Positions 1-13,385 are shown, counted from the first letter of the stretch. The stretch is 64,000 nt of DNA from Linum tenue (GCA_946122785.1 CAMGYJ010000002.1:69961703-70025702); one strand, 5' to 3'. Numbers and translations: made by a program. The notes: a model not told the origin generated them from the letters alone.

Positions 1-3000
1 CCGGAAATTCATAAGCTAGACGGGCTAACCCTCTCACTGCAGCACTGACTGCATGAGGAGTTTTTCCAGCAAGGCCTCCAGCCACCTGTGACAATAGAAC
101 AACTAAATAAACACAACTTTGAACATGTACTACACTAATTATACTACAAGAGCAATAAGTCTCTGTTCGACTGTTCGAGTAAAAGTTAAACAGAACCTTC
201 TTCGTGTGTAAGAAATGTAAGAACAATGATATCTTGTTTCAGCTGGCTTCAGCAATAACACAATATTATTGATACCAAAAGCCCTAATGCCACATACGAC
301 CATCAAGAACCATCACAGAGAAAATTAGAGAAGATTTAGGAACATCAGTACCATATTAAAAAATTGGTACATGTACTCTCTTTTCCCGCCACACTCTTCA
401 TCTCCAAATGCACGGGCAATCTGGACAAGTAAATCATACGCTCTATTTCTTGTTTTTCCATTAGCCTGCCCACAGCCATCAAAAGGAAACAATGAGTCAG
501 TGGCAATAAACCTCTAGAAACATGCTCATATTTTCAAGTGTAATATTCAAGTTATTTGTTACATTCTAACTTAATAGTTTTCCAGCATCAAACATGTGGA
601 ACTGCATTAAATCGTCACACGAGAGACAATGAGAGTCAGGAATAGAACATTTCTCTTCACCGCATTATAGAGAGGAGGTAATGTATCCACCATGCGATAG
701 AAAAGCAAAGTTATAGGTTACCGAATTGATTGAGGCAAATATTTCTCAGGAATTATAGTAAATCCCGAGTTCTAAACCCAATGGGTTTCTTGAAAAATAA
801 AGGGGGACATCCAGTATAAGATACAAATGTTCCACTAATTTGTTCTCAACTTCTTAGCAGAAACCCAAAATCCACCAAGCCGTCCTTTGAAGTAGAAGAA
901 ATACATAGATATTCTAGTTCATTGATAACAAACACTGATTGCATCCTTAGAACCAAGTGCCTAGGAAAATCATTATTATGCAAACATATCCGAGTGGCGA
1001 GTACTCATCCTATGGAAACAATGCAGAGAAAAACCAACTGTGGAAATGACATGTTTACTGATTCCACATATTCGTAAACATCCCTCAAGCATCTTTTCCG
1101 AAAATAAAGAGACAAAGCCACAGCTCCAGTCGATGACTGTACCTCTTTCAAAGCAAGTACTATCTCAGGAAGGAAGGAAGAAAGGATGTCTAGCCGTCTC
1201 TGATCAAAGTCTTGCTGCAATTACGATAAAAGCAATCAACTATGAGGTTCATGTCAAGAGCATCTCCAGTCATAATACATGAATCTAGTATCCAACCTTG
1301 GAAACATGAGCTATCACATGCTGCAGACAATCGAGCCTGTGCCGCGTCGCAGAAAAGTGGCAATGGGGCTGCAGTTCAATCATAGTTCCGTGCAGTGTAT
1401 CCAACCTTGACGAAAGAAACCCATTCTGAAGACATCAACAAAGAAGCAAAACACAAGTCAGAGGTAGATAGTAGAAACTTTAAAGCACAGAACCACAATG
1501 TGAGAGTACAAATCAAGAGACTTGATTTGTACTCGAACAGGGAAGAAAACTCAGTATTACAGGTCAAGATGTAATGTTTTCCACAGACATGGGGCAGCAC
1601 TTGAATAAACAGAAATCAACACTAGTTCAATTAATTTGTGATAGAAACTTATGCCATCAACTTCTATAATTAAATGAACTTCTCATTCTAAAATCATTAG
1701 CCTATATGTTTTTTTTTTTTTTGGTAAGGGTGATATTACAAGTTTGTTTTTATAGTTGGATGCTACTGAAGAATTCTAACCTAGGACCTCCAAGTTTAAG
1801 ACTAGAGATAATACCACTGGACCAAGCCATTGTTCACAACTAGACATACCATTTAGGTTCAGTTTCTTTAGCAGAAAATGTTCAGTTTGAGTTCATATTT
1901 TAGGTGTCTATATTTGAACACGAACAAGCAACTGAGCATAATTATGCAGATTATGTTTCTATTTCTAAGCACATGCCAGAAGAAGTTTACAAATAATATT
2001 TTACAGCAAGATAATTACTGAAACACGAGGTAAACAAACCCGAACAGCACAGTCAGGAGTGTACCTGTAGAATCCGAGAAAGTACTTTGTATGCTTTCTT
2101 TTGAACTGAACCCTCAGTGTCCTGCAGATTAAACAGTGACATCCACCAGCATCATATCACCAGTAAACATAACCAGAAAGAAATGAGTATGCAAAACTTA
2201 GGGTGTCCAATGGCTGTTGAAACCAAAAAGAGACTAAACTTATAGAGGTTAAGATTTCAACATCCGACTCAGATTAGTTCCTAGAACCCCAATTTCAGTA
2301 AAATCAATCAAACTCTGCAACAAAACGTGCAAACTGGTAGTAGCTACTTTATCAAAGTTCTGGAATTATAATACTGGCAGCAGTCCAAGAATATCTCAGA
2401 AGGTGAAACATGTCTAATGCATGATGAATTAGCAAACTGTAGAACTCTGAAGCCCTAAGAAGTAAGCTGATTAGTAAGGTCGAGCTCATAATAATTCAGA
2501 CCAAATTGCATCAACTCTGCTAAAAGATGGTTGGTACTGTTTTGTCAGCTTATCGCTCTTTAACAAACATATAAAACTATTTCGCCATGGTCTACACCAT
2601 GAATAGTCCATGACCCCCAAGCATTGAAGTTTGAAGCAAGCTCCGTCAATTCAGTTTCCTGGATTATAATCTTTTGCAGATTAGTTCAATTAGCCAATGT
2701 TCTATTTCAGACAAACCAAGCCATTGAACACCCGCACAGGAAACTAACTCAAAACTCTCAGACCTTCAATGCAGGCTGCACCGCATTAAACAAAACATCA
2801 ACCTCTTCCTCTTTCAAACCTGGGGAGAGCAGTGCAGCTGCCAAATCAAACAGTCGAGCCCTGCAATCAATGAAGATTAAGAAAAAAAAGTTAACAAGAG
2901 TATAAATATTTAGACTCAAGTCACTTGTTCTTTTTGGAAAAGACTTGGGTGTAATTGTGCTGCTAGCTGTGCAGAATACACAGAACAATGACAGCCCAAA

Positions 3001-6000
3001 GGACATTCAGTGAAATAAGCAACCTTTCAATCGACGGTGATTTTTCAACTGTTGAATCATCAACCAACATAGCATTAGAACTTCTGGATCTTTCAGCTGC
3101 TTGTTGGGTAGTCTTCCGAAGCATTTTCATGGTCCTTGAGAATCCCTTAGAAACTACTATCCTTGTTTTTTCATCTTCAGCAGCTATTGAAGCAAAATCA
3201 GATATTGTAGACTGCAGATAACCAAACACCAAAAGACATCTAATGATGTTAGAAACAGTACCAGAGTAGTCACCTTCCTTTCTAATCAACTTCAAGACAG
3301 GTTAACATGGAATCTGAAAACAAATTATAGAATCACCTGCAAACAACCACCATCATCTTTTTCAGAGTCGAGAAATATTCCTGACAAAATAGGTAAAAGC
3401 TTGCCAGAAAATGACCGCAGCACACTCAAATTATGCTTAGCAACTTCAGGGGTGTAGTTGCTAAGAGCTCTCTGTTTAGCTATATCAACTTCAGCATCAG
3501 CCAGATCATTAAATCCTTCCCGAACTTTCTTGTTTTGTTGAACAAGATTCTGCAAGGCAGTACATAGTATTGCGCGGACATCGTGTTCTTCACGAAGGGC
3601 AGTACACAAAGCTTCTCCCAAATCCTTGAAGCTTTCTGCAGTATCTGACGGATAGTTGCAAAATGACGGCAACAAGGACCACAATTTGTATGCAAGTGCA
3701 TCAACACTTCTAGCAGAGACAATCAGCCCTTCACGCTCAAGCTGCAAAAGAGCATAATTACACATCAAACGCTCCATCAATGAGAAGCAAAAATAGTTCA
3801 TGTAGTAAGTATAGTACCTCACAAGACCTCTGCCTCATCGCACTAATCCTACCCAAAATTGTCTCTGTAAAGAAACTTAATTGGGCACCAACTGTATATT
3901 GCTTGACAATGGGGAAGAGCCACACATTGACCTCAGATAGGTCATGAGCCTCCAGTCTTAGAGGTAGGACACTCAAAAAAGACTCAGGGCCCATTGCAGC
4001 AAGAGCAGAACCAAGGCATTCATGCAACTGCAAACCAGAAAACAATCAATGCATCAAATGATAGAAAAAATTGCTCAATGGGAGCACACTGTTACTGGTG
4101 ACAAAAGTTGAGGCACCAAGGAATCTGAATTTATTTGGAAGGATCAGCTGAGGAAATAAAAACCATACTAAAACCCAAATATGTATAAAACCTTTTACCC
4201 TGAATCTGTTTTTAGATGAACTCTCCAGACATTCATCAATCAGCGTAACCTAGGTATTGCCGATAGTGGTTGCCAACTTAATATTTGAAAGATCCCCGAA
4301 TAAATTTGACATTAAGTCTCAGTAGAAAGTCGCATGTTGGTCCCTTAGAAGATCTCTGAGTGACTAAGGGTAAAACAATGAGAAAGTATAACAGGTAGGA
4401 AAGAGTCGGATGCCAAAATGGTAAAGACTTTAGGTATAACCTTTTGAAGGAGAATGCCGAATCATCCTTTAAAACCAGATCGTCAGCTTTGCAACAAATA
4501 TGATTTGGAAACCAAATTGTTCACCAGCTAACTAAATTCTGATAGATTGGTGGGTTACACAGGAGGATGTCATTGAAAAGATAAAATTACTATTGCCCTG
4601 TACATTCATAAACAATCCTAAGTATCCACCTTCAAATGATTTTTTATTTTTCTGTTCATTTTTCCTACCCCTAACTACTCTAAAAGTGAAGCTGTCAAGA
4701 AGCCACTCAAATTAACAAGATGTCAGCTAAATTTTCCCGTGTGGTGATTACCTGCTTCCTATAAGGAAAATCATCATCAGACAACTTCTCCATCTCGGCC
4801 AAGTTCTTCAGAGTGCCATTCATAAAATATGAGGGATAGTCACGTGAATAAGAACCTGTTGGCTGTCAATTGTTAGTCGGAGGAGAGAAGATAATAATTC
4901 ACAAAATCATCTGACCAACCAACAATATAAAGGAGAGCAAAGCGAAGCCTAACTCTTAGGTCTCCTACCAAATACAGATAAGACCCTGCGAATCGAATTG
5001 TAAAACACAGAGACGAAGCACAGATAAGTTATGAGCCTACCTAACTTATCAAACATGGCAGAGACAACTTGAAAGGCCACGTCCCAAACAGCAAAAAAAT
5101 TATACGACAGCAAGCTTTCGACGGTTGCACACAATTTTTCAATCACAGTTGGCTCAGACTTTCTAGTGTACATCCTAATCTGATCAACTCCTTGCTTAAT
5201 CAAATCATCATCGATGCAGTTCTGTATCAAACTTTTTAATGCCTCTTTGGCTGCAAAGATAGCCTCCTCGTGCTCCATCTCCATAATATCTGCCAGACAC
5301 CAACAAACAAAAATAACCCATCAAACAAAAGGCAGTTAGCTGGGAGAGCAAAAAAAAAAAAGGAGGGCAGGATGAGATTCGACCTTTGAGAGTCGAGAAC
5401 ACCGAAGGTAGCTTAACAACGCAAATTTGACGATTCGAAGCATATACTTTTTGCATCCCAAAATTGAGCATGCGAGCTGTGACAGTAATATTATCCACGG
5501 ACGTTTCGTTTGCAGTTGATAACAAGCATAACAGCTTAAGCAATGCTTCTGCCGAGACAACCACACTTGGGTGTCTGCATAACATATTCAAACTATCCGT
5601 TATCCGCTTAGAAACAACTGGGTGGCGAAGCCCAAGCAGCGTCTCGTAATATTTGAGAATTTCAGTAGCACTCTTCGGCGACATAAGAGGCAGACAATCT
5701 TTGAGAGCGTCCAAAAGGTCAAGGATGTGCTGAGCTCCTTCTCTGGAACTCTCTGTTCCAGAGGCGTCCGAACCTCCGACTAGAAGCATGAACCGCTCCA
5801 GCGTCTTCTTGATCCCATCGCTCGCTAGTGCAAGCAATGGTTTCCCTTGAAATCGCTGTAAGACGTCGCGGAGCGATGCGTGCGCTTGCTTTCTAACTTT
5901 TTGACGGGAATCCGCGATAAACCCTAGCAGAGCTGCGTAGAGCGGCTCCACATCATTCACCCAATTGGCACTGTTTTCAATCATCAACAGATGTGAAACA

Positions 6001-6404
6001 CATTTAACCGCAGAAACCACGGCGCCGGTGGTAGCTGAATTCAATCTCAGAACCTTTAGAACGCTGGCGGACAAGGACAAAGATTCTTTGTAACGTCTCA
6101 AAATTGGTATAGAAATATGGGGGAGAAGGAGGGAGAGAAGAGTGACCAGAGCATCAACCGAGTGAGTAGGGGGGTTGGACTCAGATAACACGCGGTCCAG
6201 GGAGGTGGAGATGGCACCTAAGTAGGCCACCGGACTGGAGGGCTGATTCTGGTCTCTTAGCTCCTGAGAGATACTTCCGATGACTGAGCACAGATGCTGG
6301 TCGTCCTCTTGCCCCGACGAAGAGAACTGAGATAGAACAGAGTCGCAAAAATCGCTGGAGTGCGAGATGTCCGGAGTCGGGACGTCCATCGCAAAAGCTT
6401 CCAT
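1..6404 (-). CDS. RRP12: RRP12-like ribosome biogenesis protein, 3' end outside window
   Basis: Nucleolar/nuclear HEAT-repeat protein of the RRP12 (NUC173) family, which in yeast and plants helps pre-ribosomal particles mature and leave the nucleus. Twelve exons can be joined in frame: 5384-6404, 5041-5289, 4752-4855, 3818-4027, 3337-3741, 3024-3211, 2764-2860, 2065-2121, 1297-1425, 1143-1214, 352-465 and 1-85 (continues). Every junction is GT-AG and keeps phase. They encode about 910 residues; plant family members are about 1270, so roughly the last 360 residues lie beyond base 1. NUC173-type blocks are visible in exons 3-5 (YPSYFMNGTLKNLAEME, LHECLGSALAAMGPESFL, EVNVWLFPIVKQYTVGAQ), followed by RARLFDLAAALLSPG, QKKAYKVLSRIL and RNRAYDLLVQIARAFGDEE. 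The start at 6404 is the first ATG of the conserved frame. No frameshift or premature stop was seen. Family assignment is from recognised motifs. Confidence 0.93.
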
Positions 6405-6482
6405 GTCGGCCGGTGAATAGGAATGCGGCTTCTCAGTTTCGCCGTACTGCTTAAAGGACCAGAGGCAGGGAGGGATCGTTTT

Positions 6483-6491
6483 CTAGGGTTT
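6483..6491 (-). promoter_or_regulatory. Telo-box-like motif upstream of RRP12-like gene
   Basis: On the minus strand the motif AAACCCTAG lies about 80 bases before the RRP12-like ATG. Telo-boxes of this kind are enriched near the transcription start of plant ribosome-biogenesis and translation genes, so the position fits the gene's role. Function here is inferred. Confidence 0.5.
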
Positions 6492-6786
6492 AAGGGAGAG
6501 AGAACGCGGGTCAAGTTGGCTATATTAAGGGTAATTAGCCTAAATGATCACACAACTTATGTATTTTGTACAAAATAATCACAAATGTTTTATCTTGCAA
6601 AGATTGGTTAGGGTACTAATCCTCGTCCTAAGTTTTATTATGAGCGCCCTAAATGAAAAATAAAATTACCTCTTTATCCTTTTTTTCTTTTTTTATTGTT
6701 AAATAATAGTTTATTAACAAATAAAAATCGCTTATTTATTTATGTGTTTTAACAAATTCTCTCACTACAATTTTATCTCTACCATA
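6492..6786. other. AT-rich upstream spacer
   Basis: Upstream region of the RRP12-like gene. It is AT-rich with long A/T runs. No clear TATA box, ORF or RNA gene was seen. Confidence 0.5.
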
Positions 6787-7450
6787 CCGTTTTGTATAAA
6801 TAAATTCCATAAGTTTTGAGGAATTCAATTTGAAATGAAATCTTTTTGTGTTTGGTATTTAAAAGAATTCATTTTCAATTCTAAATTTTGAATTCTACAG
6901 AATTGGAGCTAGTTATAGGCTTATAGCAATTCCGCAGAATTGAGATGGAATTTCCAAATGAATTACACAAGTATTTCACTGATTACAATAGAATGAAATA
7001 ATTATCCTTATTTATTAACTAAATTACTTCTACAGACGACAATACATATATTATGCATGCCTAACCCTACTCTTTTCACTGGTATGTTAACCTGATATAT
7101 ATAGTTTCTCGTAAACTCTGCATTCTGCGTTACTCCATATTCCATTATGCGGGCTAAGCGGCAACCTGCTATTTGACAATGGAACCAACTCTCCTACTAT
7201 TTCCAAATGTTTGGATAATAACTTTGTTACTTGCGTGTTTTAGAAGATGGATTTTCAATGAATATTATTTCTACAAGAAATTAATAAGGGTATTGTTGGA
7301 AACTTTTAATTTGATTCAATTCTGAGTGTATGCCAAACATGGTTTGAGAATTTAATTCATTTTATTTCTAAAGAATCTAATAAGACGTACTAAACACAAT
7401 AATTTATTTGACAATGAATTCTACAAAGTCATTCATTTGATACCAAACGG
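6787..7450. mobile_element. MITE-like element with imperfect terminal inverted repeats
   Basis: The left end CCGTTTTGTATAAAT matches the reverse complement of the right end, CCGTTTGGTATCAAAT, and both arms continue imperfectly to a shared GAATTC about 35 bases in. The interior is AT-rich and non-coding. The flanks ATA and TTA could be a 3-base target duplication, but this is weak. Superfamily not assigned. Confidence 0.4.
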
Positions 7451-7488
7451 TTAGTACATTTTCAAACAAGATATATGATGGCAACTAT

Positions 7489-8268
7489 TAGGGTGTCAAA
7501 CAGTGTGGTTACCGGGGTAACCGTTTTGATCGGGTGTATTTGGTTTGGATAATTGGTTTGGTTAAAAAATTTAGTTGTTTGGTTTAGTTGGTTTGGTTTG
7601 GTTTCAGACACTCCTAACCAATCAAACAAAATTAACCAGTTAAGTAATTATCAATATATCTAACATATATTATTATATACACATGTTTAATACTTAACAT
7701 AACCATTCAAGAACCAAACATTTCTTCCTTTTAGACTCATCAACAATAAAGCTCAATATTGTTCCTATACTATATATTTGTATTTGTAGAATCTAGACCA
7801 TGAAATATAAACGCCCAATTTAGATAAAAACTCATACAATAAATTAGATGAAATTTGAAAGAAAGGTATTTTCAATCTATAATAATTGCTAAGAGACTAA
7901 TTCAATTCACACAATCACAAAATTTAATTGACTCCATACTATTGACATATATTTTTGTTAGGGGAATACTTCTGTTGATTGTATTAGTTGCATGTATTTT
8001 TATAAGGGTTAACTATAACTAGGTGTTCATTGTAATGTTTTATTCATCATATAAATTGTGAATTGATATATTAACTGAAAATTTGCTCACTTAATTATGT
8101 GATGTTATATTGATTAATCTGATTAACCAAATCTATTAAACTTTAGTTTGGTTAATTTGGTTGTTGTATTAGTTTGGACAGTTTGGTTATGATACGGTAT
8201 TCCATGGTTAATAAAATTTTGGCTTCTTTGGTTTGGTAATTACCATGGTAACCATTTGAACACCCCTA
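7489..8268. mobile_element. hAT-type non-autonomous element
   Basis: The left terminus TAGGGTGTCAAAC and the right terminus (reverse complement TAGGGGTGTTCAAA) are inverted, and both are followed inward by GGTTACC-type repeats (GGTTTGGTT, GGTAACC). The 8-base flanks GCAACTAT and GCAGATGT are only partly alike, so the target duplication has decayed or the ends are slightly off. No transposase ORF is present. The ends resemble the better supported hAT elements elsewhere in the window. Confidence 0.5.
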
Positions 8269-8439
8269 GCAGATGTCGTCGGTGGTGCCTTGACGGGTGT
8301 CGTTGGTGGCGGTCGCTCGTGGGTATCTCTCTTCGGAGTGTCAGAAAAAGGGCGACTGCAATACTCCGAGCTGGAGATTGTGAATGGTTCGATGTGAATT
8401 CTAAAGAAGGTGGTCGACAAAGGAGCTCAACGATGGGCA

Positions 8440-9042
8440 AATAGTATAGTGGGACAGTTACTAGGTAAAACACTAGTGTTGGGTATGCTTCTTTCGTGGG
8501 TGAACTAGATTTGGGGTTGCAAGGGTGACATTCGAGTTGTTGGGTTTGGAGACATCTGGTTCTTTTCTAATTTCCATCGGCGGACACTTGCAATTGGGTG
8601 TTTTAGGGCAGGCCATGGAACTGCCATGAGATTATTGTCTGTCTATGAAGACGGAAACCAGGAATTCAACCTCTGCAGATCGACAACTCAACAATTCTGG
8701 TCTGGGTAAGGCTTCTAGGCATCTCAACAGAATTGAATTTGGGAGAAGGACGAGGCCATCTTGCTAGTATTCTTGGTAAGCTCTTATGTATGGATTTACC
8801 TACAATAAAAGGAGTATAGAGTGGGTAGTGCTATGATATGTGTTGAATTGCCTGCAACCTCTCTGTTGATTGATCATATTAGTTTAACACCTAATGGTAC
8901 AGAGGAGATGTTGATGCCAGTGGAGTATTGTTGGCTCCCTATGATTTGTTCTTCTTGTAAGTTGTTTGGACACGATTGTTCTCGACTTGTGAGTGGTAGT
9001 ATGAGGAAACTTTTGGTGGTCATGAGGGAAGAGAACAATTAA
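8440..9042 (+). pseudogene. Decayed L1-type LINE ORF1 (DUF4283/zinc-knuckle) fragment
   Basis: In broken frames the sequence keeps the usual order of plant L1 ORF1 proteins: an IWG-x-KGDIRVVGFGDIWFF-like block near 8500, LGKLLCMDLPTIKG near 8780, then RVGSAMICVELP and the zinc-knuckle lead VEYCWLPMICSSCKLFGHDC up to about 8990. Several stops and frameshifts interrupt it. It is a dead remnant that abuts the left edge of the RING-H2 duplication unit. Confidence 0.6.
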
Positions 9043-9400
9043 ACTGGTATCTACTGCAGGAAATGAGAAGGGCAAGGAGGTTGTGATGGATGAAGGGCAG
9101 GATTGTAGTGGCCTTGAGGCAAATGTGGAAATTTTGGGAGAGAGAGACGCGATGAAGGGCACATGGCACAAATCATGTGGCTAGCCAACAATTTGCGTCA
9201 ACCTAAATGGACCAATCACAGCGAGATTGCTATCATGTCGAACGATATGTGTATACTCTTAGTCGTGCGATAAGATATCATGCATCCTAAATGGTGCGGC
9301 AAGGACGCGATATATGTATTCTCAAGTGGAGGAATCACTAGCCTCCAGCGAGATAATGGTTTGCCGCACTCCACGATAGCGATCTACTTTTAAATCACTC

Positions 9401-10822
9401 TGATGACTCGATATTTGCACATGTTTTCCCCTTTGTTTCTTGATCGTTTAAGCTTTCATTATCGCTTCTTTGGACTATTTTACGCTAGGTTGTGTTCCTT
9501 TGTCACATTTCAGGCCCTAGCACATAAATTGAAGCATAGGCGCAAGTTTCAAGTCAATCAGAGATCAATTGACGATTCGGGAGAAGAAACTCGGGCATGA
9601 CCTGAAGAAGAATGGATTTCTACCTCACTTTATGGACAAAGAATCATGCAAGCTTTTCATGAAAAGAAATAGGATGAGACTACGAGCGTCTGGGTTCAAA
9701 CGGCGACTGATTTGGAGTCCGAACGAGGGAGAAACGAAGCTTTGAACAGGAGAGAAGGAAGAATTACGGGCAGGAGAATTACGACCGTAATTTGGCGTCC
9801 CATGCTCGTAATTTCACTGCCGAGAGGAGCTTTGGGTGCGCTGAAACATAACCAAAACGCGTGTTTTGAGCAAAATACGGGCATGGAAGAATTACGACCG
9901 TAATTCAGCCCGTAATTCGCCCAGAATCGGGTTTTTGAGGCAGATTCGAGCCAAAGGAAAGGGAGAGCTGGGTTTTGGTTCCCAAACACCCAAGGGACGA
10001 ACCCTAGGGAGAGAGAGCGACTTGGGAATATTCTTGGAGCTATTTTGGAGGATTTCTTCGCCATTGGAGCTAGGGAATCAAGCTTGGAGATGGAGATTGA
10101 AGATCTAGATCAGATTTCTGCAGTCTCTCTCTTCTCTATGGAGTAACTTCCCTTCACTTAGGTTTTGAGGAATCCTAGTTCCATGTATTAGGATCTTTCT
10201 TGTATGAAGTTTTGGATGCTATATTGTTTGATTATAATCGATTGAGGCATGATTTATTGAGTCAATTGAATCTTGATCAAATTCTCTTGATTTCTGCTTT
10301 AACCTATGATAGATAGAATCTGATTAGGTTAAGAGAGCTTCCTTGATTGATAGTGGTGAATTGGTTGTGCGAGAGTCAATCAATTCACTGCTTTGTACTG
10401 GAATTCATTCCAGTAGTGGAGTTCTGTGTTCATAACCTCAGCTTTCTATCCTGGTGAAGACTAGTCGTCTGCCGGGTAGTTTGACTGAGAGGGCTTGGTC
10501 AGCTTAAGAGATTCCAAGCTAATTTAGGATCTTCCGCAGTTTAATCATCAGTAGATCAACCAAAGGTAATTGCAACTTGGACCTAATTGAGGAGCTAGGG
10601 GGAATCATACCTAAGTGAGTTCCCAACTTGTAATTAGTAGAGTAGTCGGTAGAGTAGTTTATCAATCAATCCTTAATCTAGTTTGCTAGATAATGAACTG
10701 AAGCTGAGTAATAGTAACTCTAGAGACCCGTGGATTCGATATTTATTACTTGTGTCACTATACTGCAGTCCCTTTCATTGGTTACACTTGGCCATTGTTA
10801 GGTGTTGTGTTTTAGCGTGTCA
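9401..10822. mobile_element. Solo LTR of an LTR retrotransposon, 1422 bp
   Basis: It begins TGATGACTCG and ends TAGCGTGTCA, so it has TG...CA ends, and is flanked by the 5-base duplication CACTC at 9396-9400 and 10823-10827. Unit B of the tandem duplication has an uninterrupted TTTTAAATCGCTCCAACC at the matching place, giving an empty site. There is no internal coding region, no primer-binding site and no second LTR, so this is a solo LTR left by recombination or a short non-autonomous element. Superfamily not assigned. Confidence 0.85.
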
Positions 10823-10979
10823 CACTCCAACCTTCGCATTTTACTAGAACGTTATAGCTCATAGAATTTTAAATTTTTATTAATTGATTGCGACATATGA
10901 TTGGTTTTTTGCTAAATAGCTCTGGTACTCAGCGATCTGCTTACAAAATAGTTGAAGAGGTCATAGATTTGGGCAAAAG

Positions 10980-12794
10980 TAGAGCTGCAAATGAGCCAAG
11001 CTACTCACGAGCAACTCGAGGCTCAGATCGTGAAAAACTCGTTTGATACTCGGCTCGATTTTTAACGAGCTGGCTCGTGAGCCAACTCATTTGTTAATGA
11101 GCCGAGCGTGAGCCAGAGTCTCTTCAACTCGTCAGGCTCGTGAGCTAGCTCGACTCGTTGGCTCGTTGAGCCAGGTTCGTGAGCTGGCTCGATAGTGTGG
11201 ATCAAGAGTTAACTCGATTAAAACTCATTAGACAACTTGATATTGTTGCTTGAAACTTAAGTCAATTTAAACTAATAAGTCAACTTGATAGTATGGCTCG
11301 CAAACCAATTCGATTAGCTTCTTATTACGTAGCTCTCGGACATACCTATTGTTAGTCACATAACCCGTTGGCTGTTTAGATTACATATTATTAGTTATAT
11401 AAGTCGTACTCGTATGTTTCTTTTAAGATAATGATGACATATGTTGAATTTTATAATTAGGTGCTATTGAAAGGATTCGAACATGAGACCTTCAGGTTCA
11501 ATACTAGTGATAATACTACTACAACAAGCCTCGTGTGTTGGTTATGCTACATATCTTACTAATCAGTGTGGTTTGACTTTTGATTACTATAAGAGAGCAT
11601 GAGACGTATGGACAAACAATGATAATGTGTTAAGAAGATGAGATTTCTTTTTTGTAGCTAGTTTAAATATAACAAAAAAAAAAACTCTGATTAAAAGTTT
11701 CCAATGTAGAGTTGCTTATCAACACATATATGCAACGCCATACCAGAAGTTTCTAAGCATTTTTTGAAGTGAACCCAATCCATCTCTATGCCCTCTGGTA
11801 ACTGCTAATTAATAGATTCTCATTCCCAATTCCAATTCCTCTGTTAGGCCTCTGTCTACTCCAATTCCCCCAATTGCCTCTGTAAAGGTAAAGTAGATAA
11901 ACTTGAATTATGAACCTGACTTCATCCTTTGTAAAAATCATAGTAGAAACCGCAATAGAGTCATATTTCAGAACTTCGAACATTTCAATTCAAAAGAATC
12001 AGAACCATTTCTATAACTATTTTTCTATCGATAGATCATCTGTAACTTCCTTGGTCAGACACTCAGTTGCCTTCTGATTACTAGGACATGTATTCCTTAT
12101 CATCCACCCCACCTTCAAACAATATATGCTACCTTGTACTATATACGATGAAGCTGAAGATGGAGGGTTCGTGGAGTTGGACGAAGCTTCCAACAACGGC
12201 TCTTTAAATTATTTTCGCAGTAGTAATAAGCAGAGGCACAGTGTGGCAACTTCGTGGAGGTGCAGTAAAGGGGATCTCGTGCTAGCGAATTGGACGATAG
12301 CTAGTGGGAACTTTGAAGCTGCTTCAGATGAAGGTGGCGCTAATGGTGGGATGCTGCTTTTTCTATCTCTTTTCTACCACATCGGTGGGCAAACTAGATC
12401 TCATGTTTCCACCAATTATATAATAGTGATGAGACTATCCACCCAAAATATATCATAAAGAGGTATGTATAACATGTGGCCTTTTTGAAATGCGCCACGA
12501 GTTTGCTATCTCTTCTGGGTCCAAGATGGCTACATAGTAGCCGTCCAAAGGAATATTGGGTTGTGAAAGCACATATGAAAGCGAGCAACTTAAAGGTGGT
12601 CTCGATGAAGTGGGCTTGTTGAGCTCCTTGATGAGTTGTTGTCGAGTTAAACTCGAGCTGAACTTTTTTTTATTGACCCGAGCTCGAGCTTCATTTTTTT
12701 AGCTCGTCGCGAGTTCGAGCCGAGCTCAATCTTAGAAATTCTCTTTCGAGCTTGAGCCTGAGCTGGGCAAAAGCTCGGCTCGTTTGCAGCCCTA
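10980..12794. mobile_element. hAT-type element with exact 8-bp target duplication, 1815 bp
   Basis: The ends TAGAGCTGCAAATGAGCC and, inverted, TAGGGCTGCAAACGAGCC form 18-base TIRs with two mismatches. The target duplication GGCAAAAG lies at 10972-10979 and 12795-12802. Unit B shows the empty site GGTAAAAGTATAG near 14995-15015. Subterminal regions are full of GCTCG/CGAGC motifs, as in many plant hAT elements. The middle 1.2 kb is different in character and holds an unrecognised 110-codon ORF (12126-12458). No hAT transposase was recognised, so it is probably non-autonomous. Confidence 0.88.
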
Positions 12795-13385
12795 GGCAAA
12801 AGTATAGTAGATTGGAAAACACGTTAAGGGTTGGGCATTGATGTATTGATGGAATTTTGCTAGTAAGTGTTCTATGTTCCGCATAATTCCTAAATTCAAT
12901 ACGTAATTTAAAATTTTGAGATAATAATTTGATACTTACAAATATTTCCCACTTAGCATGAGAAGTTTTTCTAAACAAATAAGCATTAGCCTACTAAACT
13001 AACCTATGATTACGAGTTTTAACAAATCCATTGATAAGGAAATCTAGTTGGGGAAAACACCGAGAATGAACTTTGTTCTACAACAAAAAAAATTCATCTC
13101 AAACAAAATAGCTGGTCAACAAAATTTATTGTTCAAAAACCAATAGTAATTAAATCATAATGGCAATCAAGGAAGAACATGGATGGAATTTAAGCTGTAA
13201 ATTATATACAAGGCTCTAAAAATATATATATCAACCTTTAGTTTGCAACTTGTGCCAATGAAACATATTAATTAGCTAATCTGCAATCAAACTAATATTT
13301 GTTTCATCGTATGATTAACCAATTGGTGAAATTCATAGCGCATATCAATACACATATTGAATAGGGAGAACTAATTTTTCATAAA

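Noticed and set aside
1770..1840. tRNA gene or SINE from a B-box-like AATTCTAACCTAGGACCTCC motif in an RRP12 intron
   Set aside because: No A-box, no cloverleaf and no clear SINE end; similar motifs at 11470 and 52150 are equally incomplete.
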